This document shows positions 16,799 through 25,160 of a stretch of DNA of 64,000 bases, piece by piece. A program made the translations under genes and the position numbers. The notes beneath the pieces are model-generated. The model was given only the letters and a program-made list of their open reading frames with translations. It was not told the DNA's origin and searched no databases. Origin of the DNA: Clostridia bacterium (GTDB lineage Bacteria > Bacillota > Clostridia > Oscillospirales > CAG-272); contig JAFVZL010000014.1 in assembly GCA_017508195.1 (NCBI GenBank), positions 97,144 to 161,143 of the forward strand, written 5' to 3'. Within the stretch, counting starts at the first letter, position 1, and each line of letters begins with the position of its first letter.

Positions 16799-19183
16799 CT
16801 AATTATTGCGTTTTAACATCTCGGCGTACCTTACCGCAGCCATCGCATCCTTGCCATATGCATCTGCTCCTATCGCTTTTGCATAACTCTCTGTAAGCAC
16901 AGCTCCGCCAACAATTACCTTGCATCCGGGTGCCTCTTGATGGATAAGGGTGATTGTCTTTTCCATAGCTGCAACCGTAGTTGTCATAAGCGCACTAAGA
17001 CAGACAAGGCTTACGTTATCTCGCTTGACCGCTTCGAGTATGCTTTCCCGAGGTACGTCCTTGCCGAGATCAACTACCGTATAGCCGTAATTTTCGAGCA
17101 GGAGCTTAACGATATTCTTGCCTATATCGTGTATATCTCCCTCGACGGTAGCGATCGCTATGCGCATACCCGTGTCGGATTTTGACGCAGGAAGCTTCTC
17201 TGCGATAACGGAGAACGCCGCCTTTGCCGCCTCGGCACTCATCAGAAGCCCGGGTAGGTATACAGTCTTATTCTCATAGCCCACACCGACCTCATCGAGC
17301 GCGGGTATTATCTCGCCCGAGATTATATCGAGAGGCTCTTTTGATGAAAGTAGCTCACTCGTAAGACGCGCGGCATCCTTCTTTAATCCCTTGACGATGC
17401 TTCTCTTAAGACCATCCTCACCGTAAGGCGACACCGCCTGTGCCTCAGTGCGCGGTGCATCACCGACAAGAGCTTCCGCATATCTTATATATCCCCCGAA
17501 CCCATCATCGAGTCCGCTGATTGCGAGATAGCTGCGATATACTCCCATCATGTCTTGCGAATGTGGATTTATTATTGCACAAGACAGCCCTGCAAAGAGT
17601 GCCGCAGAGAAGAATGTAGAGTTTATCTTATCTCGCAGAGGTAATCCGAACGAAACGTTCGAGACACCGAGCACGGTGTGTGCTCCGAGATCATTCTTTA
17701 TCATGGATACGGCACGCAGCGTTTCCGTGCCTGCACTTGCATCCGCACTGACCGCGAGAGCGAGAGGATCGAAAACGATATCCTTTTTAGATATACCGTA
17801 GCTATCAGCAACCTTTAATATCCTTTTTGCTATCTCTACCCTGCCCTCGGCACGTTCGGGTATTCCGTTCTCGTCGAGCGTGAGCGCAACGACCACACCG
17901 CCGTATTTTTTAACAAGCGGGAATATCTTCTCCATGCTCTCGCGCTTTCCGTTTACGGAATTGACCATTGCCTTTCCGTTGTATAGCCTGAGCGCCTGCT
18001 CCATAGCCGCTGCATCTGACGTGTCTATCTGCAGGGGCAGTGCAGTCACTGCCTGAAGCTCCTTTACAGCGCGGATGAGCATCTGTGCCTCATCTATATC
18101 GGCCAGACCCACGTTGACGTCGAGGATATCCGCACCGTCATCCTCCTCGCTGAGTCCCTCGTTCAGAATATAAGCCATATCCCCCGAGCGCAGTGCCTCC
18201 TTGAAGCGCTTCTTTCCCGTCGGGTTTATCCTCTCACCGATTATGACAGGAATATCCGTGATAGAAACAGCCTTCGAATAAGAGGTAACGACCGTCCTAT
18301 CCTTTTCGGTAATTTCGACAGGCTTAAGGCCACAAAGATTCTGCTTAAGACAGGATATATACTCCGGTGTCGTTCCGCAGCATCCGCCGACGGCCGATAC
18401 TCCCATTTTAACAAGCTCGCATACCTCGCGTGCAAAATCGGATGCCGACACGTCATAGACGGTTTTCCCTCCGTCGACCCTCGGCATTCCCGCGTTCGGC
18501 TTGAAGATCACGGGCACTGATGCAAGCGTAAGATATTCCCTCACTACGTCCCTGAGCATCCGAGGACCGAACGAGCAGTTCACACCGATGGCATCAGCAC
18601 CGAGCCCCTCCAGCATAGCTACCATTACCTCGGGAGTCGCACCCGTCATAAGCTTACCGTCCTCACCGTATGCCGAGGAAACGAACACGGGCAGCTCGGA
18701 GTTTTCCTTTGCGGCAAGAACTGCCGCCTTGCACTCGTAGCTATCGTTCATGGTTTCGATGAACACGAGGTCAACGCCGCACCTCACGCCGATGCGAACG
18801 GTCTTTGCAAACACCTCTACCGCATCCTCAAAGTCGAGATCTCCGTAAGGCTTCAGCATTCTGCCCGTAGGACCTATATCGAGCGCAACAAATCTGTTTT
18901 CCACACCGTCCGCGGCAAGACGGGCATTCCTCACGGCGGCAGTGATTATTTCCTCCAGCTCCTCATCAGAGAGCTTCAGTGAGTTTGCACCAAAGGTGTT
19001 GGTGCTTACCACATTAGAGCCCGCTTCAAAATAAGCGCGGTGAATATCGGTTATCACATCGGGATGAGTGATATTCCATCTCTCAGGCAGCTCGCCCGGC
19101 ATAAGACCTCGCTCACCGAGAAGCGTTCCCATGCCGCCGTCAAGAATCACTATATTGTCTTTCAGAAATTTGGTAATATTCAT
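16799..19183 (-). CDS. metH: Cobalamin-dependent methionine synthase, lacking the reactivation domain
   Basis: Transfers a methyl group from 5-methyl-THF via cobalamin to homocysteine. The 794 residues hold, in order: the homocysteine/zinc domain (about 1-290; NCSFGP and GGCCGTTPEY supply the zinc cysteines), the pterin domain (about 305-570; IIGERINPTGKKRF), and the B12 cap and Rossmann domains (about 590-794) with the cobalt-ligand motif EGDIHDIGKN. The AdoMet-binding reactivation domain of E. coli-type MetH is absent and is encoded separately just upstream (19193-19786). It is the last gene of a minus-strand operon. Confidence 0.95.
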   Translation of the reverse strand: MNITKFLKDNIVILDGGMGTLLGERGLMPGELPERWNITHPDVITDIHRAYFEAGSNVVSTNTFGANSLKLSDEELEEIITAAVRNARLAADGVENRFVALDIGPTGRMLKPYGDLDFEDAVEVFAKTVRIGVRCGVDLVFIETMNDSYECKAAVLAAKENSELPVFVSSAYGEDGKLMTGATPEVMVAMLEGLGADAIGVNCSFGPRMLRDVVREYLTLASVPVIFKPNAGMPRVDGGKTVYDVSASDFAREVCELVKMGVSAVGGCCGTTPEYISCLKQNLCGLKPVEITEKDRTVVTSYSKAVSITDIPVIIGERINPTGKKRFKEALRSGDMAYILNEGLSEEDDGADILDVNVGLADIDEAQMLIRAVKELQAVTALPLQIDTSDAAAMEQALRLYNGKAMVNSVNGKRESMEKIFPLVKKYGGVVVALTLDENGIPERAEGRVEIAKRILKVADSYGISKKDIVFDPLALAVSADASAGTETLRAVSMIKNDLGAHTVLGVSNVSFGLPLRDKINSTFFSAALFAGLSCAIINPHSQDMMGVYRSYLAISGLDDGFGGYIRYAEALVGDAPRTEAQAVSPYGEDGLKRSIVKGLKKDAARLTSELLSSKEPLDIISGEIIPALDEVGVGYENKTVYLPGLLMSAEAAKAAFSVIAEKLPASKSDTGMRIAIATVEGDIHDIGKNIVKLLLENYGYTVVDLGKDVPRESILEAVKRDNVSLVCLSALMTTTVAAMEKTITLIHQEAPGCKVIVGGAVLTESYAKAIGADAYGKDAMAAVRYAEMLKRNN

Positions 19184-19192
19184 TTTTATCTC

Positions 19193-19786
19193 CTAAATAT
19201 GAGAAATCCCCATAAGAGCAGTCACAGACTTAGTAGGTGACATAAGCATGCTTTTGTTCAGGGTAAGCCCTATTTTTTTCTCGGGTAACAAAAGCTCAAA
19301 AATCTCACTCTGTGCCGAGAGCCCAAAATCTCCGTACCCCGGGCTGAAGCGCGTACGCACTCCGATGCCAAGCTCTGCATACTCCATTCTTATTGCATCC
19401 TCAAAGGTATCGCACAACGCCTCGATACGCTCACTCCCCAGCGCGTCAAGCATAACAGATCTGGCGGGAGAAAGCTTTCCGTACTTATTGATGAGCCTGT
19501 CCATCTCAATGCCGACGGTCGCTGCAAAAAGGATAACCCCATCACATCCCCGAAGGTTCTTTTTAAGTGTGTAAGAGTCGGATCTAAGAAACGCGGGTAA
19601 AGTCGAGTTAAGATCTATCTCGCGGTAGCACACACGGTACGAAAGCCTTCCCGAGGACTCCCTGATGCAGTCGTCGAGCAGAGCCTCCACGAGCTCGGCT
19701 TCGCCTCTTACACCCGCATATCTTAGTATCTCTCTTTTGTCAATCTCGGGCTCGTCAAAGGTCTTATTGTAAATTATACTTGTCAT
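19193..19786 (-). CDS. MetH reactivation domain as a separate protein
   Basis: A 197-residue protein matching the vitamin B12-dependent methionine synthase activation domain, which uses AdoMet to remethylate inactive cob(II)alamin. The AdoMet-site region TRFSPGYGDF lies near residue 147, followed by the C-terminal SPTKSVTALMGI typical of the domain. It overlaps metF by four bases (ATGA) and precedes metH by nine bases, so all three are co-translated and presumably form a split MetH as in several Clostridia and Thermotoga. Confidence 0.9.
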   Translation of the reverse strand: MTSIIYNKTFDEPEIDKREILRYAGVRGEAELVEALLDDCIRESSGRLSYRVCYREIDLNSTLPAFLRSDSYTLKKNLRGCDGVILFAATVGIEMDRLINKYGKLSPARSVMLDALGSERIEALCDTFEDAIRMEYAELGIGVRTRFSPGYGDFGLSAQSEIFELLLPEKKIGLTLNKSMLMSPTKSVTALMGISHI

Positions 19787-20661
19787 TTCGTTATGATGTC
19801 CGACAAATTGTTCTGTATAGCACGAGCTACGTCCGGCTTATTCATCGAGTAGACGTGCACGTTTTTTATTCCGTTTGCAAAGAGATCAATTATCTGATCG
19901 GTGGCATAAGCTATGCCTGCCTGCTTCATTGCGAGAGGGTTATCACCAAACTTATCTACCAGCGACTTGAAGCGTTGGGGCATAAATGAGCCCGAAAGCT
20001 TTATCGCGCGCTCTATCTGCTTTCCGTTCGTTATCGGCATGATACCGGGAATTACGGGGACGGTTATCCCCGCCTCGCGTATTTTGTATAAGAAGTTATA
20101 AAGCAGATTGTTATCAAAGAACATCTGCGTCGTAAGGAAGGAGCAGCCCGCATCGACCTTCTCCTTAAGGTACTTTATATCCTCTCTCTGATCGGCACTC
20201 TCGGGATGCACCTCGGGGTAACACGCAGCACCGATACAAAAGCCGTGTCCCGACTCCGAGAGCTCATTTATAAGGTCTACCGCATGGCGATAGTGCCACC
20301 CCGTGCGATCTTCTCCGAGCTTTTCCTCGGGTATATCACCTCTGAGTGCCATTACATTTTCTATCCCCGAATCTATCATATCGCGGATGCGCTCTCTCAC
20401 CGTTTCCCTCGTTGATGAAACGCAGGTAAGATGAGCGAGGGTGGGTACACCGTAGCTTTCCTTTATATTCCTTGCAATATCAAGGGTGTATTTACTTGTA
20501 CCGCCACCGGCACCATATGTCACGCTCATGAATGACGGGCGGAGTGCCGCAATCTCCTCGGTTGCCAGCCTCACGCTCTCAAACGCTGTATCCGTCTTTG
20601 GCGGAAAGACCTCAAATGACAAGGACAGACTCTCTTTACAAAACAGTTCTGACAGCTTCAT
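19783..20661 (-). CDS. metF: 5,10-methylenetetrahydrofolate reductase
   Basis: Reduces methylene-THF to 5-methyl-THF, the methyl donor for MetH. The 292-residue FAD TIM barrel carries the N-terminal SFEVFPPK motif with the catalytic glutamate, SVTYGAGGG, the TQMFFDN flavin/substrate segment, and PGIMPI. It sits directly upstream of the reactivase and metH. No MetV-type zinc-cluster subunit gene is adjacent. Confidence 0.95.
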   Translation of the reverse strand: MKLSELFCKESLSLSFEVFPPKTDTAFESVRLATEEIAALRPSFMSVTYGAGGGTSKYTLDIARNIKESYGVPTLAHLTCVSSTRETVRERIRDMIDSGIENVMALRGDIPEEKLGEDRTGWHYRHAVDLINELSESGHGFCIGAACYPEVHPESADQREDIKYLKEKVDAGCSFLTTQMFFDNNLLYNFLYKIREAGITVPVIPGIMPITNGKQIERAIKLSGSFMPQRFKSLVDKFGDNPLAMKQAGIAYATDQIIDLFANGIKNVHVYSMNKPDVARAIQNNLSDIITK

Positions 20662-20691
20662 ATATTCCTCCGTAGGCTTTTCATGCCTCTA

Positions 20692-21756
20692 TTACAGTTT
20701 TTCTACGATTTCCTTTAACACGGGTATGAGTGCTTTGGCTATATACGCCTGTCCGAGATCATTCGGATGGCATCCCTCAACAGTCGCACCGTCACCGCAC
20801 TCATCAAAGATTTTTGAGCCGTCGATAAAGTATACGTTTTGATCTCCCGCTTCTATGGCGTTACGGTAGGTCTTATAGATAATATCCCTTCTCCGTCCTC
20901 TTTCGCCCCGCACGGTACGGTCCATAGATGTCATTGTCATAAGCACTATCGGGAGAGTCGGGTTCTTCTCTCTTATCGTTTTAAACATACGCTCATGGGT
21001 GTTTTCAAGATACTCGGCATTAGGCGCGTTGTGATCGTAGTCTGATACATAGACCGACATATCGAGTGATGCAATATACTCGGCTATCTCCACCTCAGCG
21101 CGTCCTCTGCCCGAGAATCCGAGATTCACAAAATCATACCCTACCGCACGCGATGCCTCAGCAGCAAAGGCGTTACCCGGTCTTGATGCGCACGCCCCCT
21201 GCGTAATGGAGTTACCGTAATAGACTATGGGCGCTTTTCCCCGATAGGGAGTGGGCCCGAGAAGCTCCGCGCCACTCTCAACTCCTATCATAAGCTCTGC
21301 AACATCACTGTAAAGAGGCATACCTATGGTGATCTCACGCATATCGTTCGAGCCAAGATCATGCCTCGACTCATAGTAATCCTCCATCTCATAAGGAGGT
21401 ACAAAGCAACCGAAGAAGCGCGGAGCAGCGCCTACCTCGGATATATAAAGGTCAAGCCCCGCCGAGCCGCAGAGCGAGAAGTGCGGCATTCTGCAAACAC
21501 CGGCATACTTAACCTCTATGGCTATGTATCTGCTGTTCGTTATAAAGCTGACCCTGCCGCCGGAGGTGTTGGCGTGGAGCGCGTATACACCATCGCTTAC
21601 GCTTTTTGCAACCGACTCGGGCAGACGCCTGAATTTGCCATCCTCGTAAAATACACCGCTCACACGGAAGGGCTCGTCAAGAGCATTTCTGAATAGAAGA
21701 TCGCTTTTTTCGATCGTGGTTGCAACGTTAAGCCTGTAATCAACGTGTTTTCCCAT
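20692..21756 (-). CDS. SGNH/GDSL-type esterase with GxDLY N-terminal domain
   Basis: A 354-residue two-domain hydrolase. The N-terminal beta-sandwich (about 1-165) contains SAGLDLYI, the mark of the GxDLY domain that precedes some SGNH hydrolases. The catalytic part has block I YGNSITQGA with the nucleophile serine, block II NLGFSGRG, and the Asp/His dyad in EGCHPNDLG. No signal peptide is visible. It lies 11 bases after the serine dehydratase gene and 30 before metF, so it appears to be in the same operon. Its link to one-carbon or methionine metabolism is unexplained. Confidence 0.85.
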   Translation of the reverse strand: MGKHVDYRLNVATTIEKSDLLFRNALDEPFRVSGVFYEDGKFRRLPESVAKSVSDGVYALHANTSGGRVSFITNSRYIAIEVKYAGVCRMPHFSLCGSAGLDLYISEVGAAPRFFGCFVPPYEMEDYYESRHDLGSNDMREITIGMPLYSDVAELMIGVESGAELLGPTPYRGKAPIVYYGNSITQGACASRPGNAFAAEASRAVGYDFVNLGFSGRGRAEVEIAEYIASLDMSVYVSDYDHNAPNAEYLENTHERMFKTIREKNPTLPIVLMTMTSMDRTVRGERGRRRDIIYKTYRNAIEAGDQNVYFIDGSKIFDECGDGATVEGCHPNDLGQAYIAKALIPVLKEIVEKL

Positions 21757-21767
21757 CTTTCAGCACC

Positions 21768-23198
21768 TCAAAGTTGGATTTTTGCAAGCCCTGCCTCGGA
21801 GGTCTCCTTATATGAGGAGTGGAGATCTCGTCCCGTCTCCTTCATCGTAAGAACGACCCTGTCAAAGGATATCTTTCTCGTATCCCAGAGGAAGTTTGCG
21901 AGGTTGACCGCGTTTATGGCGCGCATTGCCGCAACCGCATTTCTCTCGATGCAGGGTATCTGCACAAGACCGCAGATGGGGTCGCAGGTAAGACCGAGGT
22001 GATGTTCTATCGCTATTTCCGCAGCATACTCAATTTTATCAATATTAAGCTCAAAAAGCTCCGCGAGAGCAGCAGAAGCCATCGCGCACGCACTCCCTAC
22101 CTCCGCCTGGCATCCGCACTCCGCACCCGATATGGATGCGTTTGTTTTTATGAGGTTGCCTATAACACCCGCGGTAATAAGGGCGTTAATTATTCTCGAA
22201 TCATCTATACCGCGCTTTTTCTGCTGATAGTAAAGCACGGCAGGAAGCACTCCCGATGCTCCGCAGGTGGGTGCAGTGACGATCTTCTCTCCCGAGGCGT
22301 TCTGCTCGCTTACGGCAAACGCATAAGAGCAGACCATTCTGTTTTCTCTGGTCTCCGCGCTCTCGTCGATGTGCTGACTGTTGAAAAGCGAGCGAGCCTT
22401 TTTATGCACCTCAAGACCGCCGGGCAGTATGCCCTCGTCGTCAAGACCGGCGTTTATTGACGCCTTCATGGCATCCCAGATACCCTTCATATACTCGACG
22501 AAGCCCTCGCCCTCTTTCTCTATCGCGTACTCGTAGATGCGTATATGCTTCTCCTTACAATACTCCGCAATATCCGTAAACTTGCTCTCCGAGTATATTC
22601 TCGGAGGCTTCTCTATCTCGGCATTATCAAACACGATACTGCCGCCGCCAACGCTCATCACCTCGGCACGGTCTATCTCTTTACCATCGCGGTAAGCAAA
22701 AAGCTCCAAGGTATTCGGGTGAGGGATATCTACCTTATGACAGTTGAATTCCACCTTGCACGGCATTGGTGCAAGAGTCTTTTTTATAACCGTATCCGTT
22801 CCGTGACCTCTGCCCGTCTTTGCCAACGAGCCGTAGAGAATAACCGAGAACGCATCGGCGTCAGGGTTCCTCTCTTTGAAAGCCACGCACGCCCTCTCGG
22901 GACCTATGGTATGCGAGCTGGAGGGTCCTCTTCCTATCTTGTATAGCTCCCTTATCGACTCCATACCCACCGATCTATGCTCATGCAAGGAGATTTTTTC
23001 CTCTTTGAGGAAATATTCAAGCGGAACGTCGAATATTCTTGCGATTCTCATCATATTCTCGGCAGTAGGCTTAGCAAGCCCCGTCTCCCATTTTGATACC
23101 GCTCTGTCGCTTACGCCGAGCATCTCACCCAGCTCCTTCTGGGATATCCTGCCTGCCCGTCTTAATTCCTTGATTTTTTCTATTTTAAATTCACTCAT
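21768..23198 (-). CDS. XRE-type HTH fused to iron-sulfur L-serine dehydratase
   Basis: A 476-residue fusion. Residues about 5-65 are an XRE/Cro helix-turn-helix (SQKELGEMLGVSDRAVSKWE). The rest is a single-chain L-serine ammonia-lyase with the beta domain first (GPSSSHTIGPERA) and then the alpha domain with APTCGASGVLP and the cysteine clusters GAECGCQAEVGSACAM and CDPICGLVQIPC that hold the [4Fe-4S] cluster. It converts serine to pyruvate and ammonia. It opens the operon that leads to metF and metH. The HTH suggests that the enzyme also binds DNA and may sense serine; this is inference. Confidence 0.88.
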   Translation of the reverse strand: MSEFKIEKIKELRRAGRISQKELGEMLGVSDRAVSKWETGLAKPTAENMMRIARIFDVPLEYFLKEEKISLHEHRSVGMESIRELYKIGRGPSSSHTIGPERACVAFKERNPDADAFSVILYGSLAKTGRGHGTDTVIKKTLAPMPCKVEFNCHKVDIPHPNTLELFAYRDGKEIDRAEVMSVGGGSIVFDNAEIEKPPRIYSESKFTDIAEYCKEKHIRIYEYAIEKEGEGFVEYMKGIWDAMKASINAGLDDEGILPGGLEVHKKARSLFNSQHIDESAETRENRMVCSYAFAVSEQNASGEKIVTAPTCGASGVLPAVLYYQQKKRGIDDSRIINALITAGVIGNLIKTNASISGAECGCQAEVGSACAMASAALAELFELNIDKIEYAAEIAIEHHLGLTCDPICGLVQIPCIERNAVAAMRAINAVNLANFLWDTRKISFDRVVLTMKETGRDLHSSYKETSEAGLAKIQL

Positions 23199-23249
23199 AT
23201 CTACACCTCATTATTCATAATCAGGTCGGTTACACATGCCCGTGCATAC

Positions 23250-23278
23250 ATTATACAACATAAAGCCAAAAGTTTAAA
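23250..23278 (-). promoter_or_regulatory. Promoter of the serine dehydratase-met operon
   Basis: On the minus strand TTTAAA, 17 bases, TATAAT (-10 at 23250-23255). The leader of about 45 bases holds a small GCACGGGCATGTG fold but no SAM, THF or T-box riboswitch that could be recognised. Confidence 0.5.
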
Positions 23279-23416
23279 GTCCTTTTCCCAAAAAAGTCAA
23301 GAAAAATTCAACCGACGGTTGATAAAGAGGCTTTTTTACCAAAAAGGTTGCCAAATCATGTCTATTATGATAAAATGATAAACGGTTTTATTATAAATGC
23401 CCGGAAGGATAGGAAA

Positions 23417-23965
23417 ATGGCAGATTCATCATCACCTAATTATGCGGAATTCTCGTATGAGCAGAAAAACGAAGGCAAGGTAAAGGTAAAACGCACACTC
23501 ATGGTCGTAGGATACATCCTTTTTATCCTCTCATTCTTCGTTCTTTGCTTATGGTCCAAAATACTCTATCTTTTTGCAATAGGACCACTGCTTCTCTACA
23601 TTCTCGTGCTCTGCACCTGGAGACTCGTCAAATACGATTGCTATTGGGAATTCGGACAGGGTATACTCGATATAGGAACGGTCAAGGTCGGAAAAAACGG
23701 CAGACGCAAAACGCCGAGAATCTCGATACACGTTAAGGAAGCTTGCGACATCGGATACTACGAATCTCCGGAGCAGATAAGATCCGCAGAGAAGGTATAC
23801 AATTTTTCGGCTTCTCCAAGATCGGATAAAAGAATATACCTCATATTCAATGAGAACGGCAAGACCGCGGCAGCCATCATCGAGGGTACCGCAAGACTCG
23901 GTGTGCTCCTTACCTCGTTCTGTGACAAGGCACACGATATCAAGGGTAAGCAGTTCCACGGATAA
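23417..23965 (+). CDS. Hypothetical membrane protein with two transmembrane helices
   Basis: A 182-residue protein of no family I recognise. Two adjacent hydrophobic segments (about residues 29-70) with a short turn anchor it, followed by a ~110-residue soluble part rich in charged residues and beta-prone stretches. The start at 23417 follows AAGGATAGGA; upstream in-frame codons lack a ribosome site. It is transcribed away from the met operon and stands alone. A bidirectional terminator follows at 24056. Confidence 0.65.
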   Translation: MADSSSPNYAEFSYEQKNEGKVKVKRTLMVVGYILFILSFFVLCLWSKILYLFAIGPLLLYILVLCTWRLVKYDCYWEFGQGILDIGTVKVGKNGRRKTPRISIHVKEACDIGYYESPEQIRSAEKVYNFSASPRSDKRIYLIFNENGKTAAAIIEGTARLGVLLTSFCDKAHDIKGKQFHG

Positions 23966-24055
23966 TATTTGGGGGGCGATTTATTTCGGACTAACGAAGT
24001 TTTCTTCTCATAGTCAATTCACCCCACCTTTGTTTTACTTTGGAATAATCGAAAT

Positions 24056-24101
24056 AAAAACGCGAAAATGACTATAATTATTGTCATTCTCGCGTTTTTA
24101 T
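24056..24101. terminator. Bidirectional terminator between convergent genes
   Basis: AAAAACGCG-AAAATGAC pairs with GTCATT-CTCGCGTTTTT, with T runs on both strands, between the genes ending at 23965 and 24113. The 90 bases before it hold nothing recognised. Confidence 0.88.
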
Positions 24102-24112
24102 TATGTTCGTAT

Positions 24113-24976
24113 TTAACTTTTGCTTATCTCAACATCGGCACCCGAGCTTTCCTCTCCGAGTGTGATTTCATCGTGCTCTTGCTCTCTGATACCGCCCATC
24201 GTATCGCACGGTGCGCAAGGGACGAGAGAACGGAGCACCTTCGGGCACTTAATACCCGTAATGACTCCGAATATGCTGAAGGCAACGGCGCCTACCGTGC
24301 ATATTATCATATCGGCAAGCGTGTCGATAAGACCGAGGTCGAGATATCCGTTCATCACGAAGGTCTCTCCGTCACCGTAGTATATGACCGTCTTGGTTAT
24401 ACCGTCTATGACTACGGGCTCTGCCCTCGAGCCGCCGAGAACGAATGATTTTATATCAAACACATAGCTGTCGTCCATCATCTCCATATCGAGAAGGACG
24501 GTACAAAGGTATTCGTGTATCTCCCAGAATACGGCTACGGCAAGACTGAAGCACAGACCGAAGAGCACCGTGCCGACGAGCTTCTTTCCCTGCTCGGCTC
24601 TGCCGAAGAAGCGTTCCGCAACACCAAACCCGAAAAGCGCAAACACAAATCCCGAAAGCCCATGCAGAATCGTGTCAAGATGAGGAAAGGCGGTGTACAT
24701 ATCAAAAGGTGTGCCGAGTATACTTCCCACCGCTATCGAAAGCACCATAACGCAAAACGGAGCGCCGAGTCTTATTCCCATAAGGTATTCTGCCATCGGT
24801 ATTATTGGAATGAATAATATAAACGCCAAAGACATGATGAGATAGCTCATTCTAAAGTTTACGCTCCACCAAACCGCAGAAAATATACAAAAGGATACAT
24901 ATATGAGCGATATGATGGCGAACGACGGAGAACGCATCTTATCGAAAACATGGCGGATCAACCCCTTCATTGTCAT
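24113..24976 (-). CDS. Polytopic membrane protein, possibly YjdF/DUF2238-like
   Basis: A 287-residue protein with about six to seven transmembrane helices. The motifs DTILHGLSGF, FWEIHEY and DTLADMIICTVGA match in order the H-G, E-x-x-E and D-T-x-x-D-M pattern I associate with the YjdF/DUF2238 membrane family, whose function is unknown. The C-terminal tail is hydrophilic and acidic. The ATG at 24976 is preferred because it follows GGGAGGTTGATT; the frame extends 11 codons further. It is a single-gene unit. Confidence 0.6.
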   Translation of the reverse strand: MTMKGLIRHVFDKMRSPSFAIISLIYVSFCIFSAVWWSVNFRMSYLIMSLAFILFIPIIPMAEYLMGIRLGAPFCVMVLSIAVGSILGTPFDMYTAFPHLDTILHGLSGFVFALFGFGVAERFFGRAEQGKKLVGTVLFGLCFSLAVAVFWEIHEYLCTVLLDMEMMDDSYVFDIKSFVLGGSRAEPVVIDGITKTVIYYGDGETFVMNGYLDLGLIDTLADMIICTVGAVAFSIFGVITGIKCPKVLRSLVPCAPCDTMGGIREQEHDEITLGEESSGADVEISKS

Positions 24977-25160
24977 AATCAACCTCCCAAAAGATCGTTT
25001 ATCCGGCAATACCGTAAATATAATACCACAAATATTTTAAGTTTTTGTTTTAATATTGTTAATTTGATTTTGGTTATTTTTCCAAAACGGATTGATTTTG
25101 CTTTTTTATTTAGGTATAATTGTAAAAGAGGTGCACAGCACCCGTAATAAGGAGAGACTA

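Noticed and set aside
19193-23300. SAM, T-box or THF riboswitch in the met operon leader
   Set aside because: The leader before 23198 is about 45 bases and lacks the conserved cores of these elements; none was found between operon genes.
23348-23416. Upstream extension of the two-helix membrane protein
   Set aside because: The first possible start lacks a ribosome site, whereas AAGGATAGGA precedes the ATG at 23417.
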